Part shown: piece by piece, positions 20,926 through 31,600 of the stretch
Numbering within the stretch: the stretch's first letter is position 1
Layout: each line of letters starts with the position of its first letter
DNA from: Diplonema papillatum
Lineage: Eukaryota > Euglenozoa > Diplonemea > Diplonemida > Diplonemidae
Length of the DNA: 64,000 nucleotides
Assembly (NCBI GenBank): GCA_030068145.1
Contig: JAPJBO010000457.1
Coordinates: forward strand, 1-64,000
Reading direction: 5' to 3'
Position numbers and translations under genes: made by a program
Notes under the pieces: generated by a model
What the model saw: the letters and a program-made list of their open reading frames with translations, nothing else
What the model was told of the DNA's origin: nothing
Databases searched by the model: none

Positions 20926-22755
20926 TATCATGCAGGGTCAAAACCTTGTGTCTTTTTGGAAATGGCAAAAAAAAAATTTCCGGAAAAAAATTGGGTTTTT
21001 TGAATTTTAAAATTTTGGAACAACCTCTGCAGTAATTTTTGAAGACGTTGATGGTGTGATCCACCCTGGAGTTTTTCCGGGTTTGTGCCGGGTTTGTACC
21101 GGGGGGGGTCCGGGTTTTTTATTTTTCTCTCCCCAGCACCCGCTAGCACCCTTGGTCGTGGAGATTTCAGGCTTCGCGGTGGATTTTGCCACGTTTCATG
21201 ATCGTCTGGTGCTCGTGGGGGTTTGTCCCGCACTTTGCGGTCCCTCGCCCTTCTGTCATAATCAGCCTACGGGCTTCGGTATCGTGTATATTTTGTCGGT
21301 TTGAGGCCCCTTCCGTAGCTTGGAAAACGGAAAGAGAAGCAAGCATCTCCATCGATTCAGAACGAGGGACAGAAGTTCCCACGCTCAACCCGCTCGGCTG
21401 TGCCATCGGAACAGAAGTCGGCAACAAGCGGTTCGGACGGGCGGGTTCCCCGCCCATCAAGTACAACCGGTTTTCCCTCTCGCCTAGAAGGTGCTGTCGG
21501 ATGGCTAAAGATGGCCTGAGCAGACTGCTACCTTTGGTTCCGCATCCTTTCAAACTGTGGCTGACCAAGCCGCTGTTTGAGCTCTGCAGGGGTTTCGATG
21601 CACTCCAAAATGCGGGTACCAACAGCCCCGGCAGCTGGGAGGAATGGCTACCGAGCATGGGTGCGTGGCGTTCGTGGACGCGCAACTGCATGCAAACAAG
21701 CGTCACGCAATTAGCAGAGACAGGTCACCACTCGTTCTGCAGTGGAGTTAGCATTAGCTCAATGTGTCGGGAGCAGTAGTTGTCGACCGAAAAGTACCGC
21801 GGAGGGGGGATGCAGAACATCGATGCAGACGATGATGCCGCAAATGCAGCTTTCTGCGAGCAGGCAAGATGGCAAGCGAGAGAGCGTGCCGTACCCCAGG
21901 CAGGTCGCTCGAAAACGGCGACCCGAAATGGAAAATTCACCCCCAGGAACAATACCCAGCGGACTGGAAGCGCAGGCAGGCCCGGATGGAAGCATGAGGT
22001 GAAGCAGGAGCGGAAAAACGGGGCCGCACCAGTGGCAGACCCGGACGTTGGGGTTAAACAATCGAAGAAGAAGTGTAAAGACGAGGAAACACCGACTCGG
22101 GCACACCGGCCGAGAACAGCCAATCATGGAACCCAGGGCACAAGGGAGGCTACGGCGCGGTGGTGAAGTAACGAAGCTCGCTCGCTAGCATCCGGCAAGA
22201 GCCAGCATGACACATGAATTTGGAATTGATGCTTCATTTGGAAACAGCGAGGGCAGAGGGTTAATCTGCTTGTACTAGGCTCCTCGGTTCCCGTAGTATC
22301 GGGGGAGTTTGAGGCAATTGCTGGCTGGTGGTCGGTTGTAGTCCGTTGCGTCAAGCACAACCGGGCTTGCCCTCTGGAGGCTTTGGAAAATAGTGGTTCC
22401 TGTCTGTCAGAGATGTGCATTCAGCGCTGCAATGCAAAGCATTCCAGGTACCTTCTGCGGTGGACCTACATATCAAATGGTGTTGGTTTTTACTCGACAG
22501 GACCCTGGTGCCGTCGGTTTAGCTTGATTGCAGCGATCACCTGCCATAACCTGAAGGGGTAGTGCAAAATAAAAAATCGGGCCCCCCTTGAGTTTTTCCG
22601 GGTTTGTGCCGGGTTTGTGCCGTGTTTGCACCGGGCATATGGATCACACCAGTTGAGCAATTTTTTTTTTCCAACTTTTTTTTTGGGGTCCATCGGCCAT
22701 CGGCCCCGCGGGAGCGTTTTAAAAAGACACAAGGTTCTGACCCTGCATGGTATGG
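20926..22755. mobile_element. MITE copy 4, split by a nested element
   Basis: The left half (20926-21051) begins TATCATGCAGGGTCA. The right half (22652-22755) ends AAAAAGACACAAGG, TTCTGACCCTGCATGGTA. Excising 21052-22651 plus one target copy rebuilds a MITE of ordinary layout. Confidence 0.75.
21052..22651. mobile_element. Nested 1.6-kb non-autonomous DNA transposon
   Basis: It is bounded by inverted TGGTGTGATCCA / TGGATCACACCA and flanked on both sides by GTTGA (21047-21051 and 22652-22656), a 5-bp target duplication. Just inside each end is the same motif in direct orientation, GAGTTTTTCCGGGTTTGTGC followed by further GGGTTTGTGCC units (21069-21105 and 22590-22632). No transposase-like ORF was found inside; the frame at 21780-22166 is basic and unrecognised. 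Confidence 0.7.
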
Positions 22756-22756
22756 G

Positions 22757-23975
22757 TCCAGGGATCCTTAGCCATTATGCCATTCTCCACTAGCCACTGA
22801 GGGGTACCAAACCCCTGTGAGCAGTTAATGTGAAGACCACGCTGGGTAACCAGTAGCGAGTGAAAACGCAGCGCGCCGGGGGTAACACCGCCAACACCAG
22901 TGCCCCTGTCCAGCTGCCCGGGAACCCGTGACCGTCTGTGCCGAAACCTTCGGGCTAGGTCGACGACGCCACGCCGGAAACGACGATGGTGCGCCAAAGC
23001 TACGGCGGGGGCTGAAATGATGGCAATGTGCGATTTTATTTTCTCTCTGGCAGCATCGTGATTTGGCGTCGCCCCTGCTGGGTCACGACAGGTGAGTGGG
23101 GTCACCATAAGCGAGCAAGGCGAGACGCGACGGGAGACACCACCCCACCGCCTGATCAACGGGGGGAATCCGTAGCGCGACTGAAGATGCTGGTTAGCGG
23201 ATTATAGAGTATCGTGACCCGGCGACACTCAGGTGCTCCCGTCGTGTCACCACCGAAGGGGCAGCAGTCGCAAGGAACTTAGCTAAACGACAGGTTGGGT
23301 GACGCCGCCTCCCCAAGCCAGTTAGGGGGAAGGACGTGATGCGGCTGCTTCGGCAGTGACCCTGATCCGAACCCCCCCCCCCCCGAAGCGAGGCAGCGTT
23401 CTGCCTAAACGTTAAACTAAGTTTTCCCCCCCCCGAAGGTAGTAGTTGAGGAAGGTGCAAACATGGAGTCTGCTACAGTAGTCCTGCACGAGACTTGGGC
23501 ACGTGCCTCGCGTAGGGCAGGTGGGCAGGCGCGCGCGTAGGCCGCTTTGAGAACCCTAGAGTCCGTGTGTGCCGTTTACGGGATACATGTCGGCTTCCTA
23601 CTCATGGGGGACCAATGTAGGCACTCTCGCACCTCAAAACCGGACCAACCACTAACCACTAAGGGGTACTCGACCCGGCGAAACTCAGGTGCTCCCGTCG
23701 TGTCACCGCCGAAGGGGCAGCAGTCATAAGGAACTTATAGGGATGTGAGTGTACCATACCTCCATATTTAGTGATCTGGAACTGTGGAGATAATCGATAC
23801 GCGTCCACCCCGCACGCGGAAGGTAGGTGTTCTCGGGTTTGTCCATAGCGAAGTGCGCGATGCGTCTACCATCCCGGGAGCTCGTGTTGCAAGTGAGTCA
23901 ACCTTCAGCGTGCCCCTCGCTATTTGGAAAGTAAGGCCCCGTCACCCACCGGTACCTCTCTCGTGGAACAGCCTC
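22757..23975. other. Intergenic with a duplicated segment
   Basis: The segment at 23214-23285 (core CTCAGGTGCTCCCGTCGTGT, CACC, CCGAAGGGGCAGCAGTC) recurs at about 23671-23740, and CCACTAAGGGGTAC-like sequence occurs near 22790 and 23655. Long C runs occur near 23376 and 23430. No gene or RNA gene recognised. Confidence 0.45.
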
Positions 23976-24225
23976 TTAGGCATTCCACCAAGGCGACCAC
24001 CGACGCGCGGACGAGCTGGGTGTGGGTATCCCACCTGCACAGCATCGTACTCTGCCAGAATATCTGCCCAACTCCCCGCCCCTATTGGGAAGAAGACTGG
24101 ATGCCAGCATCAAGCATGCGTCTAAACCTTACACCAGTGTCTTCCTGACCGAAGAGATAGCATGCGTCTAAACCTTACACCAATGTCTTCCTGTCCGAAG
24201 AGATAACCGCGCCGCCGGCGATGCA
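23976..24225 (+). pseudogene. Decayed remnant of coiled-coil exon-1 cassette (copy a)
   Basis: Sequence from GGCGACCACCGACGCGCGGA (about 23990) to the CCAGCATCAAGCATGCG downstream motif parallels the end of the exon-1 cassette seen in the later copies, but the upstream coding part is absent. A short tandem duplication (GCATGCGTCTAAACCTTACA) follows. Confidence 0.45.
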
Positions 24226-24850
24226 GATTATCGCCACAGATTCTTTGCTTCTAACCCAAACTTCCCGTCCTCATATCAAGCTCAAAACTACCAAACCTTG
24301 CTACGACTGCATGAAGTACTGCCTCCCAGGCAGGCTTCAAACCCAAACAAAGCTTGCAGAAGGACATCCGCAATGGACAAGGACGACGAGCCTGCGCGCC
24401 CGAAGAATGCGCCGACCGACCGAACTTGAGCCACTTGCGCCGCGGCGCTCCGGCACCGGCAGCGCGTCGTCGCCGCTGCTCGGGGCCGCACGGGTCGGCT
24501 CGGCGCATCCCGCATCCTGCGCCGGGGACCCGTCGCACGGCGTTTTCGCGGCGCTGCAGCACCACGTCGTCGGGAAGGACGACGTCGTGGTCCAGCTGAA
24601 GCGGCAGCTCGCCGCCCGCGACCGGCAGCTGGCGGAGGCGACCACCGACGCACGGACGAGCCGGCTGCGTTGCATGCTCACGTGCACAGCACGTACTCAG
24701 CCAGAATCTGTCTGCCCTCCCCCTGTTGGGGAAAGAAGACTTGATGCTAACATCATACATGCATGAAATGTCTAAACATTACAAAGTTTACTATGATTTC
24801 ATCTCCCTTTTGGCATCGGCTCATGTCAAGTTCGAAGTAGTACTCGAAGA
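24226..24850 (+). pseudogene. Exon-1 cassette copy b of the coiled-coil gene (frameshifted)
   Basis: The leader (CACAGATT, CAAAGCTTGCAGAAGGACAT) leads to an ATG at 24373. The frame is broken about 50 bp after the start, where one base is missing relative to 28671 and a TGA follows. Homology to the functional exon resumes in shifted frame and stops at GAGCCGGCTGCG (about 24670). It is followed by the TTGCATGCTCACGTGCACAG block that also precedes the intact gene (28380). Confidence 0.7.
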
Positions 24851-25480
24851 AAGGCGTTGCCTTGAAGCTCAAGACCCCGTTCCTGTCGATCCGCCATGTC
24901 TTCGGCGGCTCTCACGTGCATGGCCCTGTCGTCGCTTGGAACCTTTTTTGGCATCGTTCCAAACTCGGCCCCGGAAAGCCTCTTCGACATATGGGACATG
25001 GCCCGTTCTACGGGGTTGTATGCGCTGTGTCCCGTAGCGTACGTCACGCATACAACCGCATCGAGCAAAAAGTCTCGAAACAGGCCACACAGAAAAAGCC
25101 GTTGCGAGCGAGCTTGGTGCGTAATCGCACGCGTTGTCGGTTTTCACAACCAACGCCGGAGGGAGCTGCTTCCGCGTCTCTATCTTTTCCAGCAATAACG
25201 CCCTGGTGTCTTGCACGTTGGTCTGGCTGGTGGACGGCGAGTACTTCAAGGGCACTGCTGCCTTTGCATCCGCGCCGCGACACATGTTTTCCTGCTGTTC
25301 GGCAAGTTCGTTTGCGCGTGTTGCAGCTTCCATCACCATTCTCACCTGGGCCTTTGCGTGGTGATTGTCTATGTGGTCGTCGCGGTGGATGTCTTTGTGG
25401 CCCTGCAGTCGGTTATCGAAGATACCCTTGTAGTGACGGGCTGCCTTGTGCCCAACGTTAGGGGCCTTGAACAGGCGTCG
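24830..25480 (-). pseudogene. Degraded DDE-transposase-like relic
   Basis: On the minus strand, one frame contains LLLEKIETRKQLPPALVVKT then DNACDY (about 25200-25110). A second frame, after a shift near 25080, continues with VTYATGHSAYNPVERAMSHM (about 25045-24985). An Asp-bearing strand followed by SAYNPVER fits the D...E half of a DDE/RNase H-fold transposase of the type found in many algal and invertebrate repeats; that is family-level recollection. The interrupted frame makes it non-functional. It sits between exon-1 cassettes b and c, so it probably inserted into the array. Confidence 0.45.
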
Positions 25481-26014
25481 CAGTCCGCTGCCACTCGCAC
25501 GACGACCAAGCACGTTGCAACCGGGACGTCGGAGATCGTGGCGGCGAAGGTTCCGACAGGCGCGTCGCACCGGCTGGCGTCGTAGTCGCCGCCGTCGGGT
25601 GGTGTTGTGCACAGGTTGGTGATCTCATGAGCCGACGTGATGGTTGTTGGCCTCGTCAGCGGAACTTCGAAGCCTTGAGCGGCCAGCTCTTCGCCAACTT
25701 CTCTGGCGGAGCATCCTCTTCAGGGTCGTTTCCCTCCTCCTTGCGTGCTGGCTACTCGCGGAGTATCGGTTCAGGATCACCCGGACGTGGTCGACAAGGC
25801 AGGGTACCTTTTCAGGAGGGACAACGTTGGTGATGTTCTGTATAGAGCTCTTTGCACAGCGCGTCGCTTTTTTCGATGCTTGCTTTGTGCTTGGCAGTGT
25901 TCATGGGGATGTTGTCTACTTTTTGGTACAACTTCATCAGCTCGCTGTACACGCCTTTTTGATCTTCCTTTCTTTTCGCGTGTCTGCAGTCTCCTCTTGA
26001 AACTGGGCCGTCAA

Positions 26015-26630
26015 TCTTCACAGATTGTTGCTGCATATCAAATTCATAGTACCTACTACTACTGCATACCATACTCATGAAGGTACCACCCTCCGGGGGG
26101 CAGACTTGAGTCTCAACAAAGCTTGCAGAAAAACATCCGCAATGGATGACGACGACGGGCCCGCGCGCCCGAAGAAGGCGCCCGACCGACCCAACTTGAG
26201 CCACTTGTCGCCGCGGCGCTCCAGCACCGGCAGCGCGTCGCCGCTGCTCGGGGCCGCACGGGTCGGCTCAGCGTCGCATCCCGCATCCTGCGCCGGGGAC
26301 CCGTCGCTCGGCGTTTTCGCGGCGCTGCAGCACCACGTCGTCGGGAAGGACGACGCCGTGGTCCAGCTGAAGCGGCAGTTCGCCGCCGCGACCGGCAGCT
26401 GGCGGAGGCGACCACCGACGCGCGGACGAGCCGGCTGCGGGCGTACGTTGCATGCACACGTGCACAGCACGTACTCAGCCGGAATTTGACTGCCCTCCTC
26501 TTTTTGGGAAGAAGACTTGATGCCAGCATCATGCATGCATGAGAGGCGTTGTTCTGTCTAAACATTACAAGTTTACCTATGATTCCATCCCCCTTTTGGC
26601 ATCGTCTCATGTCGAGTTTAAAGTAGTACT
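26015..26630 (+). pseudogene. Exon-1 cassette copy c of the coiled-coil gene (truncated)
   Basis: The leader repeat (CACAGATTGTTGCTGCATAT at about 26018) leads to an ATG at 26142. The coding part follows the functional exon (MDDDDGPARPKKAPDRPN) for about 85 codons, then a one-base loss within GCCGCCGCGACC shifts the frame, and homology ends at GAGCCGGCTGCG (about 26440). The downstream block resembles that after copy b. If transcribed it could encode only a short N-terminal fragment. Confidence 0.7.
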
Positions 26631-26976
26631 GCTACTGCAGTCGTCACAGATTTTGCTGCATACCAAACTACTACTACTACTACTGCATACCATACACATG
26701 AAGGTACGTGCCACCCTTCGGGGGGCAGACTTTGAGCCGACCCGTGCCGGGCGCGCGGGCCGTCGTCGTCGTCCATTGTTGCGGATGTCTTTCAGCAAGG
26801 TTTCTTGAGCCTCAAGTAAGCGTCGCATCCTGCGCCGGGGGCCCGTCGCACGGCGTTTTCGCGGCGCTGCAGCACCACGTCGCCGGGAAGGACGACGTCG
26901 TGGTCCAGCTGAAGCGGCAGCTCGCCGCCCGGGACCGGCAGCGACCACCGACGCGCGCACGAGCCGGCTGCGGGCA
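26631..26976 (+). pseudogene. Exon-1 cassette copy d (internally deleted)
   Basis: The leader repeat (about 26640-26705) is present, but the ATG and the first about 40 codons are missing. Coding homology resumes at GCGTCGCATCCTGCGCCGGG (about 26820) and ends at GAGCCGGCTGCG (26972), where a MITE begins. Confidence 0.65.
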
Positions 26977-28373
26977 TACCATGCAGGGTCAAAACCTTGT
27001 GTCTTTTTGGTAACAGGGGTTTAGACAGTGCTCGCGCTAAGAAAAAAACCGGTCATTTATGACTAAAAAAAATCCATCGCTGAAAACTGATCGGTCATTT
27101 ATGACCGGTCATTTTTGGGGCAAAAAAGACCGGCTGACCAGTCATATTTGGGTCAAAAGTGACCAGCAGTGTTGTCGTGCCAGAGCAGCCGGGCAGGCCC
27201 TGCCTGCCTCCCACCTGGCTGTGTTTTCTTCCTGGTGTCACAGTGGTGTACCCAATCACTGCACATGTGCCCTCATTACCGTCCGGAGCCGAAACCCAGC
27301 GACGACAGAGCCGGCTAACATGCTGCAGATCCAGCTGGCACAACGGCCAGTACTAACGTGTGATGAAGTGGACAACGACCAGCCGCACCTTTTTCCTGGG
27401 TCACTTTGATGCTTTGATTCATAGAAAGGGCTGTGCCAGCTGGTGCTTGACCAATAAATCCAGTGAAAACCTGAACAAAAACTCAACATGGGGAGTGAAC
27501 CGCCCTGACCAGGGGAAGGAAAACCGCCGAAAATACTGAAGCAGGCCACTTGGTTGGCATGAACCACGCCCAGTAGCCTCCGTGGACGGTGCGAGCCTTC
27601 AGCTCAGCCGAGCTCGATGAACTCAATGCCAACGTTCACGCACGACATACAGTTGGAGTGTCGACCTCGCACGAGGGCGCTGCACAGCGGCGGGTGAAAT
27701 TGTCCAGAAATGTCGCGATGTCCAGAAGGAAAGCCAGCAGCTATCATATAATGATAGCTAACGACTGGAGCAAATCTTTTTGTTCGGGGAAGGATCCTGC
27801 AGTCAGAAGCAACCCAGCCACCACAGATAGAGCACAAATGCCTCAGCCAGCCGAAGGATAACCGAATAGCTATCGACGGCATTTTGCACGAACCTTGGTC
27901 CAGTTAACCCAGATGGGTCATGCCTAGAACTCTTTCCTTACGCCATTCTGACGAAGCTGACTCAGCGACTGGGGAGGGGGCTCGCGACTCGGCCGTATCC
28001 AGGCTGCAGGTAAGCTCCATTGTGTACGTGGCTGCCTGCACTGAAACCCCTGGAAGACGAACACTAGTAAAAAAAGCCACACGCCTGAGATGCTTCGAAA
28101 TAAAAAACTGCCCAGAGGCAGTTTTGAAAAGTGACTGGGCCACCGGTCTTAAAGCGAAGACTGGTTTAGACCCCCAAAAAAAAAAATGGCCACCCAGTTT
28201 TTCTGGAAAAAAATTGGGATTTTTTTTAAAAAAAAATTTTTTGGAACAAATACTGCGGTGATTTTTGATGAAGTTGAGCAACCTTTTTTTTTCCCAAATT
28301 TTTTTCGTGGGGGCCGTCGGCCCCGCGGCAGCGTTTACCAAAAAGACACAAGGTTTTGACCCGTGCATGATAC
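26977..28373. mobile_element. MITE copy 5, interrupted
   Basis: The left end, from TACCATGCAGGGTCA (26977), reaches about 27011. The remainder, from about 28176 (AATGGCC, then CTGGAAAAAAATTGGG) to the right end at 28373 (AAAAAGACACAAGG, TTTTGACCC), lies on the other side of a 1.16-kb insertion. The right TIR has one extra base (CCCGTGCATGATA). Confidence 0.65.
27016..28175. mobile_element. Nested element inside MITE copy 5 (about 1.16 kb)
   Basis: Ends show imperfect terminal inverted repeats: GGGGTTTAGACAGTGCTCGC at the left and the complement of GCGAAGACTGGTTTAGACCC at the right. The left interior contains repeated GGTCATTTATGACC palindromes (27048-27110). I could not define a target duplication. 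No transposase frame recognised. Confidence 0.45.
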
Positions 28374-28670
28374 CTGCGTTGCATGCTCACGTGCACAGCA
28401 TGTACTCAGCCAGAGTTTGTCTGCCCTCCCCTTGAAGGAGACTTGATGCCAGCATCGAGAGCACTTATTCCATTACTATGATCTTATCCCCCTTTTGGCA
28501 TCGGCTCATGTCAAGTTCGAAGTCGTACCACTACTGTGCAGTCGTCACAGATTGTTGCTGCATATCAAGTTCAAAGTGCGACTACTACTGCATACCATAC
28601 ACATGAAGGTACCACCCTCCGGGGGGCAGACTTGAGGCCCGACAAAGCTTGCAGAAGGGCATCCGCAACA
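28374..28670 (+). promoter_or_regulatory. Leader region of the coiled-coil gene, repeated upstream
   Basis: Includes TTGCATGCTCACGTGCACAG (28380), the CCCCTTTTGGCATCGGCTCA block, and CACAGATTGTTGCTGCATAT followed by TACTACTGCATACCATACAC, then CAAAGCTTGCAGAAGGGCAT just before the ATG. All blocks recur in the same order in cassettes b-d. The region was therefore duplicated together with exon 1 and plausibly carries the promoter and 5' UTR. Confidence 0.45.
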
Positions 28671-31600
28671 ATGGACGACGGCGACGGGCCCGCGTGCCCG
28701 AAGAAGGCGCCCGATCGACCCAACTTGAGCCACTTGTCGCCGCGGCGCTCCGCGTCGCCGCTGCTCGGGGCCGCACGGGTCGGCTCGGCGTCGCATCCCG
28801 CATCCTGCGCCGGGGACCCGTCGCTCGGCGTTTTCGCGGCGCTGCAGCACCACGTCGTCGGGAAGGACGACGTCGTGGTCCAGCTGAAGCGGCAGCTCGC
28901 CGCCCGCGACCGGCAGCTGGCGGAGGCGACCACCGACGCGCGGACGAGCCGGCTGCGGCACGAGCGTGCGCTGGAGGAGTTGGGCATCGTGACCACTGAG
29001 ATGCAGCGGCTGCAAGGCGCGGTCCGGGAGCTCAACACGCGGCTGCACGAGGGCGAAGTCGAGAAGGCGGCGGCGGGCGTCAGGGTCGCAGCGGACGCCG
29101 ACAGCCGGATCCAAGCCCTGCACGCCCAGCTGCAGAGGGCGGCGGCCCAGCGGCAGCAGCTGACCGGCGAGTACCTCGCGCTCAAGGACGAAAAACGCGT
29201 GGCCGACGGCAGGGCGGCGGGGCTCGCGGCCGCCCTGGCGGACGCGCGCGCGCAGACGGCAGACCTGCAGCAGCGCCACCGCGCCCTCGAGCTGCAGGGA
29301 GCCACGACGACAGCGCGCCTCGCCGGCGTCGAACCGCTTCTTGAAGCCAAAGCTGCCGAGGCGAAGGCGCTGCAGCGCGAAGTGGCCCGGCTGGAGGGTG
29401 CTAGCGTGCAGAGCGCGGGTATGTCGAATAGTTTCATAAATGACTAGTTTCATAGTCCGGCTAGAATGACTGACTAGTTTCATGACTGACTAGTTTTCAT
29501 AGTCCGGCTTATATGACTGACTAGTTTCATCATCCGGCTTATATGACTGACTAGTTTCATGACTGACTATTTTCATAGTCCGGCTCATATGACTGACTAG
29601 TTTCATGACTGACTAGTTTCATAATCCGGCTTATATGACTGACTAGTTTCATGACTGACTAGTTTCATAGTCCGGCTTATATGACTGACTAGTTTCATGA
29701 CTGGCTAATTTCATAGTCCGGCCCACACGACCGACTAGTTTCAGGTCCCGGCTGTTATGACTGACTAGTTTCATGACTGACTAGTTTCATGACTGACTAG
29801 TTTCATAATCCGGCTCATATGACTGACTATATTCAGGGCCCGGCTTATGCTTACATGACTAACTAGTTTCTGTTTCGTTTCAGAGCTCGGCTTATATGAC
29901 GGACGAGTTTCAGGTCCCGCGACTAGTTTCTAGTTGCACTTTTCTGATTGCGGCTAATATGACCGACTAGTTTCAGATTCCGGCTAGTATGACTGGCTAG
30001 TTTCAGGGTCCGGCTTATACGACGCGCATGCATACGCAGCAAAAACACCCCAGACATAGACCGTCCACCCCAGACATCCACCGTCCACCACACAATATCA
30101 CACATACACCACCCAAGACACACAACACCCACCCCCCACACACAACAAGACAAATCTATCCTCTCACGCAGACGCCCGCACAGTCTACCGAGGTAGTTCG
30201 GGAGGTATGGAGGCAGCTTTGAAGAAGGGGCAAGCGGACTTCGAGGCCCTTCGCCGCGAGGCAGACAGATTCGAACAGCTGAGCGAGGACTTGCAGGAGC
30301 AGGTGGACAGCCTGCAGCGGCAGCTGCACGAGCAGAAGCGGCCGTCCCGTTCCGGGACTCCGACAGCAGAGGGGGCGAGGCACCGCAATCACGACCGGTC
30401 GGCAGGTGAGCCTGGCGAAGCCGCGCAGCTTCGGGCCAAAGTATGCGCCGAGGGGACTTTCTTTTTACATAAGCGCCAGCTGGAAATTGACTGGGAAGGG
30501 GTATGTCTAGACTCTGTCCTTGACTGGGAGAGAGCCTGTTTGGACTCTGTCCTTGACTGGGAAGGAGCATGTCTAGACTCTGTCCTTGACTGGGAGAGAG
30601 CCTGTTTGGACTCTGTCCTTGACTTCACACAGCCTTCAGGGTGTGGTTGATTCAAAGAAAAAATCAAGTTTCAACATTCCCTTGCGCTAGTGCTGTCAGT
30701 TACAAAGACGTGTTCTTACTTCTCCCCCCTCACGTGACACCACTTTATCTTTAGCCATACTTCAAACTCCCTTTCTTCTAGGCAGTTCTCGTCAGACAAT
30801 ACGAAGAGCAGAAACTCCTTGACTGGGAAGGAGCATGTCTAGACTCTGTCCTTGGCTGGACAGGAACCTGTCTGGGGCGCCTTGGCTGGATGATAATGAT
30901 TCAGCACTTAAAGAAAGGGGATCTTGTTCTTCGCGTACACAGTGCGTAAAACTGTCGAAGGGGGATTTTTTTTCCCGGTTCGTTTGTGTTTCGTTCTCAG
31001 TACTCATGGGCAGACGATTTGTTCTTCGCTTACACCCACCGTGTGTTGTTTTCTCACTCAGGACTTTGACCTGTTGTGTTTGTGTGTCTTGTCGTGTAGG
31101 GGTAGACCCGCATGACCTCACGTCCGTTCAACACGTGGTTCGGTAGTTACAGCAGTTGGGATCCCTTCCTGTCCGGCCAAGGGGCCGCGACGGAATCGAC
31201 AAGGGTTCGTCGCCCCAAGGGGTCGCGACGCTACCACACCCGCCCAACCACAGGTAACCGCGCTTGAGAAGAAGCTGCAGGCGCAGGCCCACCAGAAGCC
31301 AGCGGGGCCCGGCGCGAGGAGACCGGGCCGCCCGGGATCCGCGGCCGAGCACGAAAGAGACCGCGAAACGGCGGCGGCGGCGGCGGCGGCGGCGCGGGAG
31401 GACGAGCTGCGGGACACCCGCAAGCGCCTGCGCGAGGCCGAGGCGGCGAGGGCCGACTGCGACCACGCGGCGAAGGAGTGGAAGGCGAAGTACGACGCCC
31501 TGCGGGGGTCCCGGCCGCTGGCCAAGCCGCGGGCGGACCCCGGCGCGAAGGCAGCCGCCGCCGGCACGCAATCGCTGCGCCGCGCGCTGGAGCAGGCGAC

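Noticed and set aside
21167-22166. Transposase inside the nested 1.6-kb element
   Set aside because: Frames there are short, basic and unrecognised; no DDE pattern could be seen, so I treat the element as non-autonomous.
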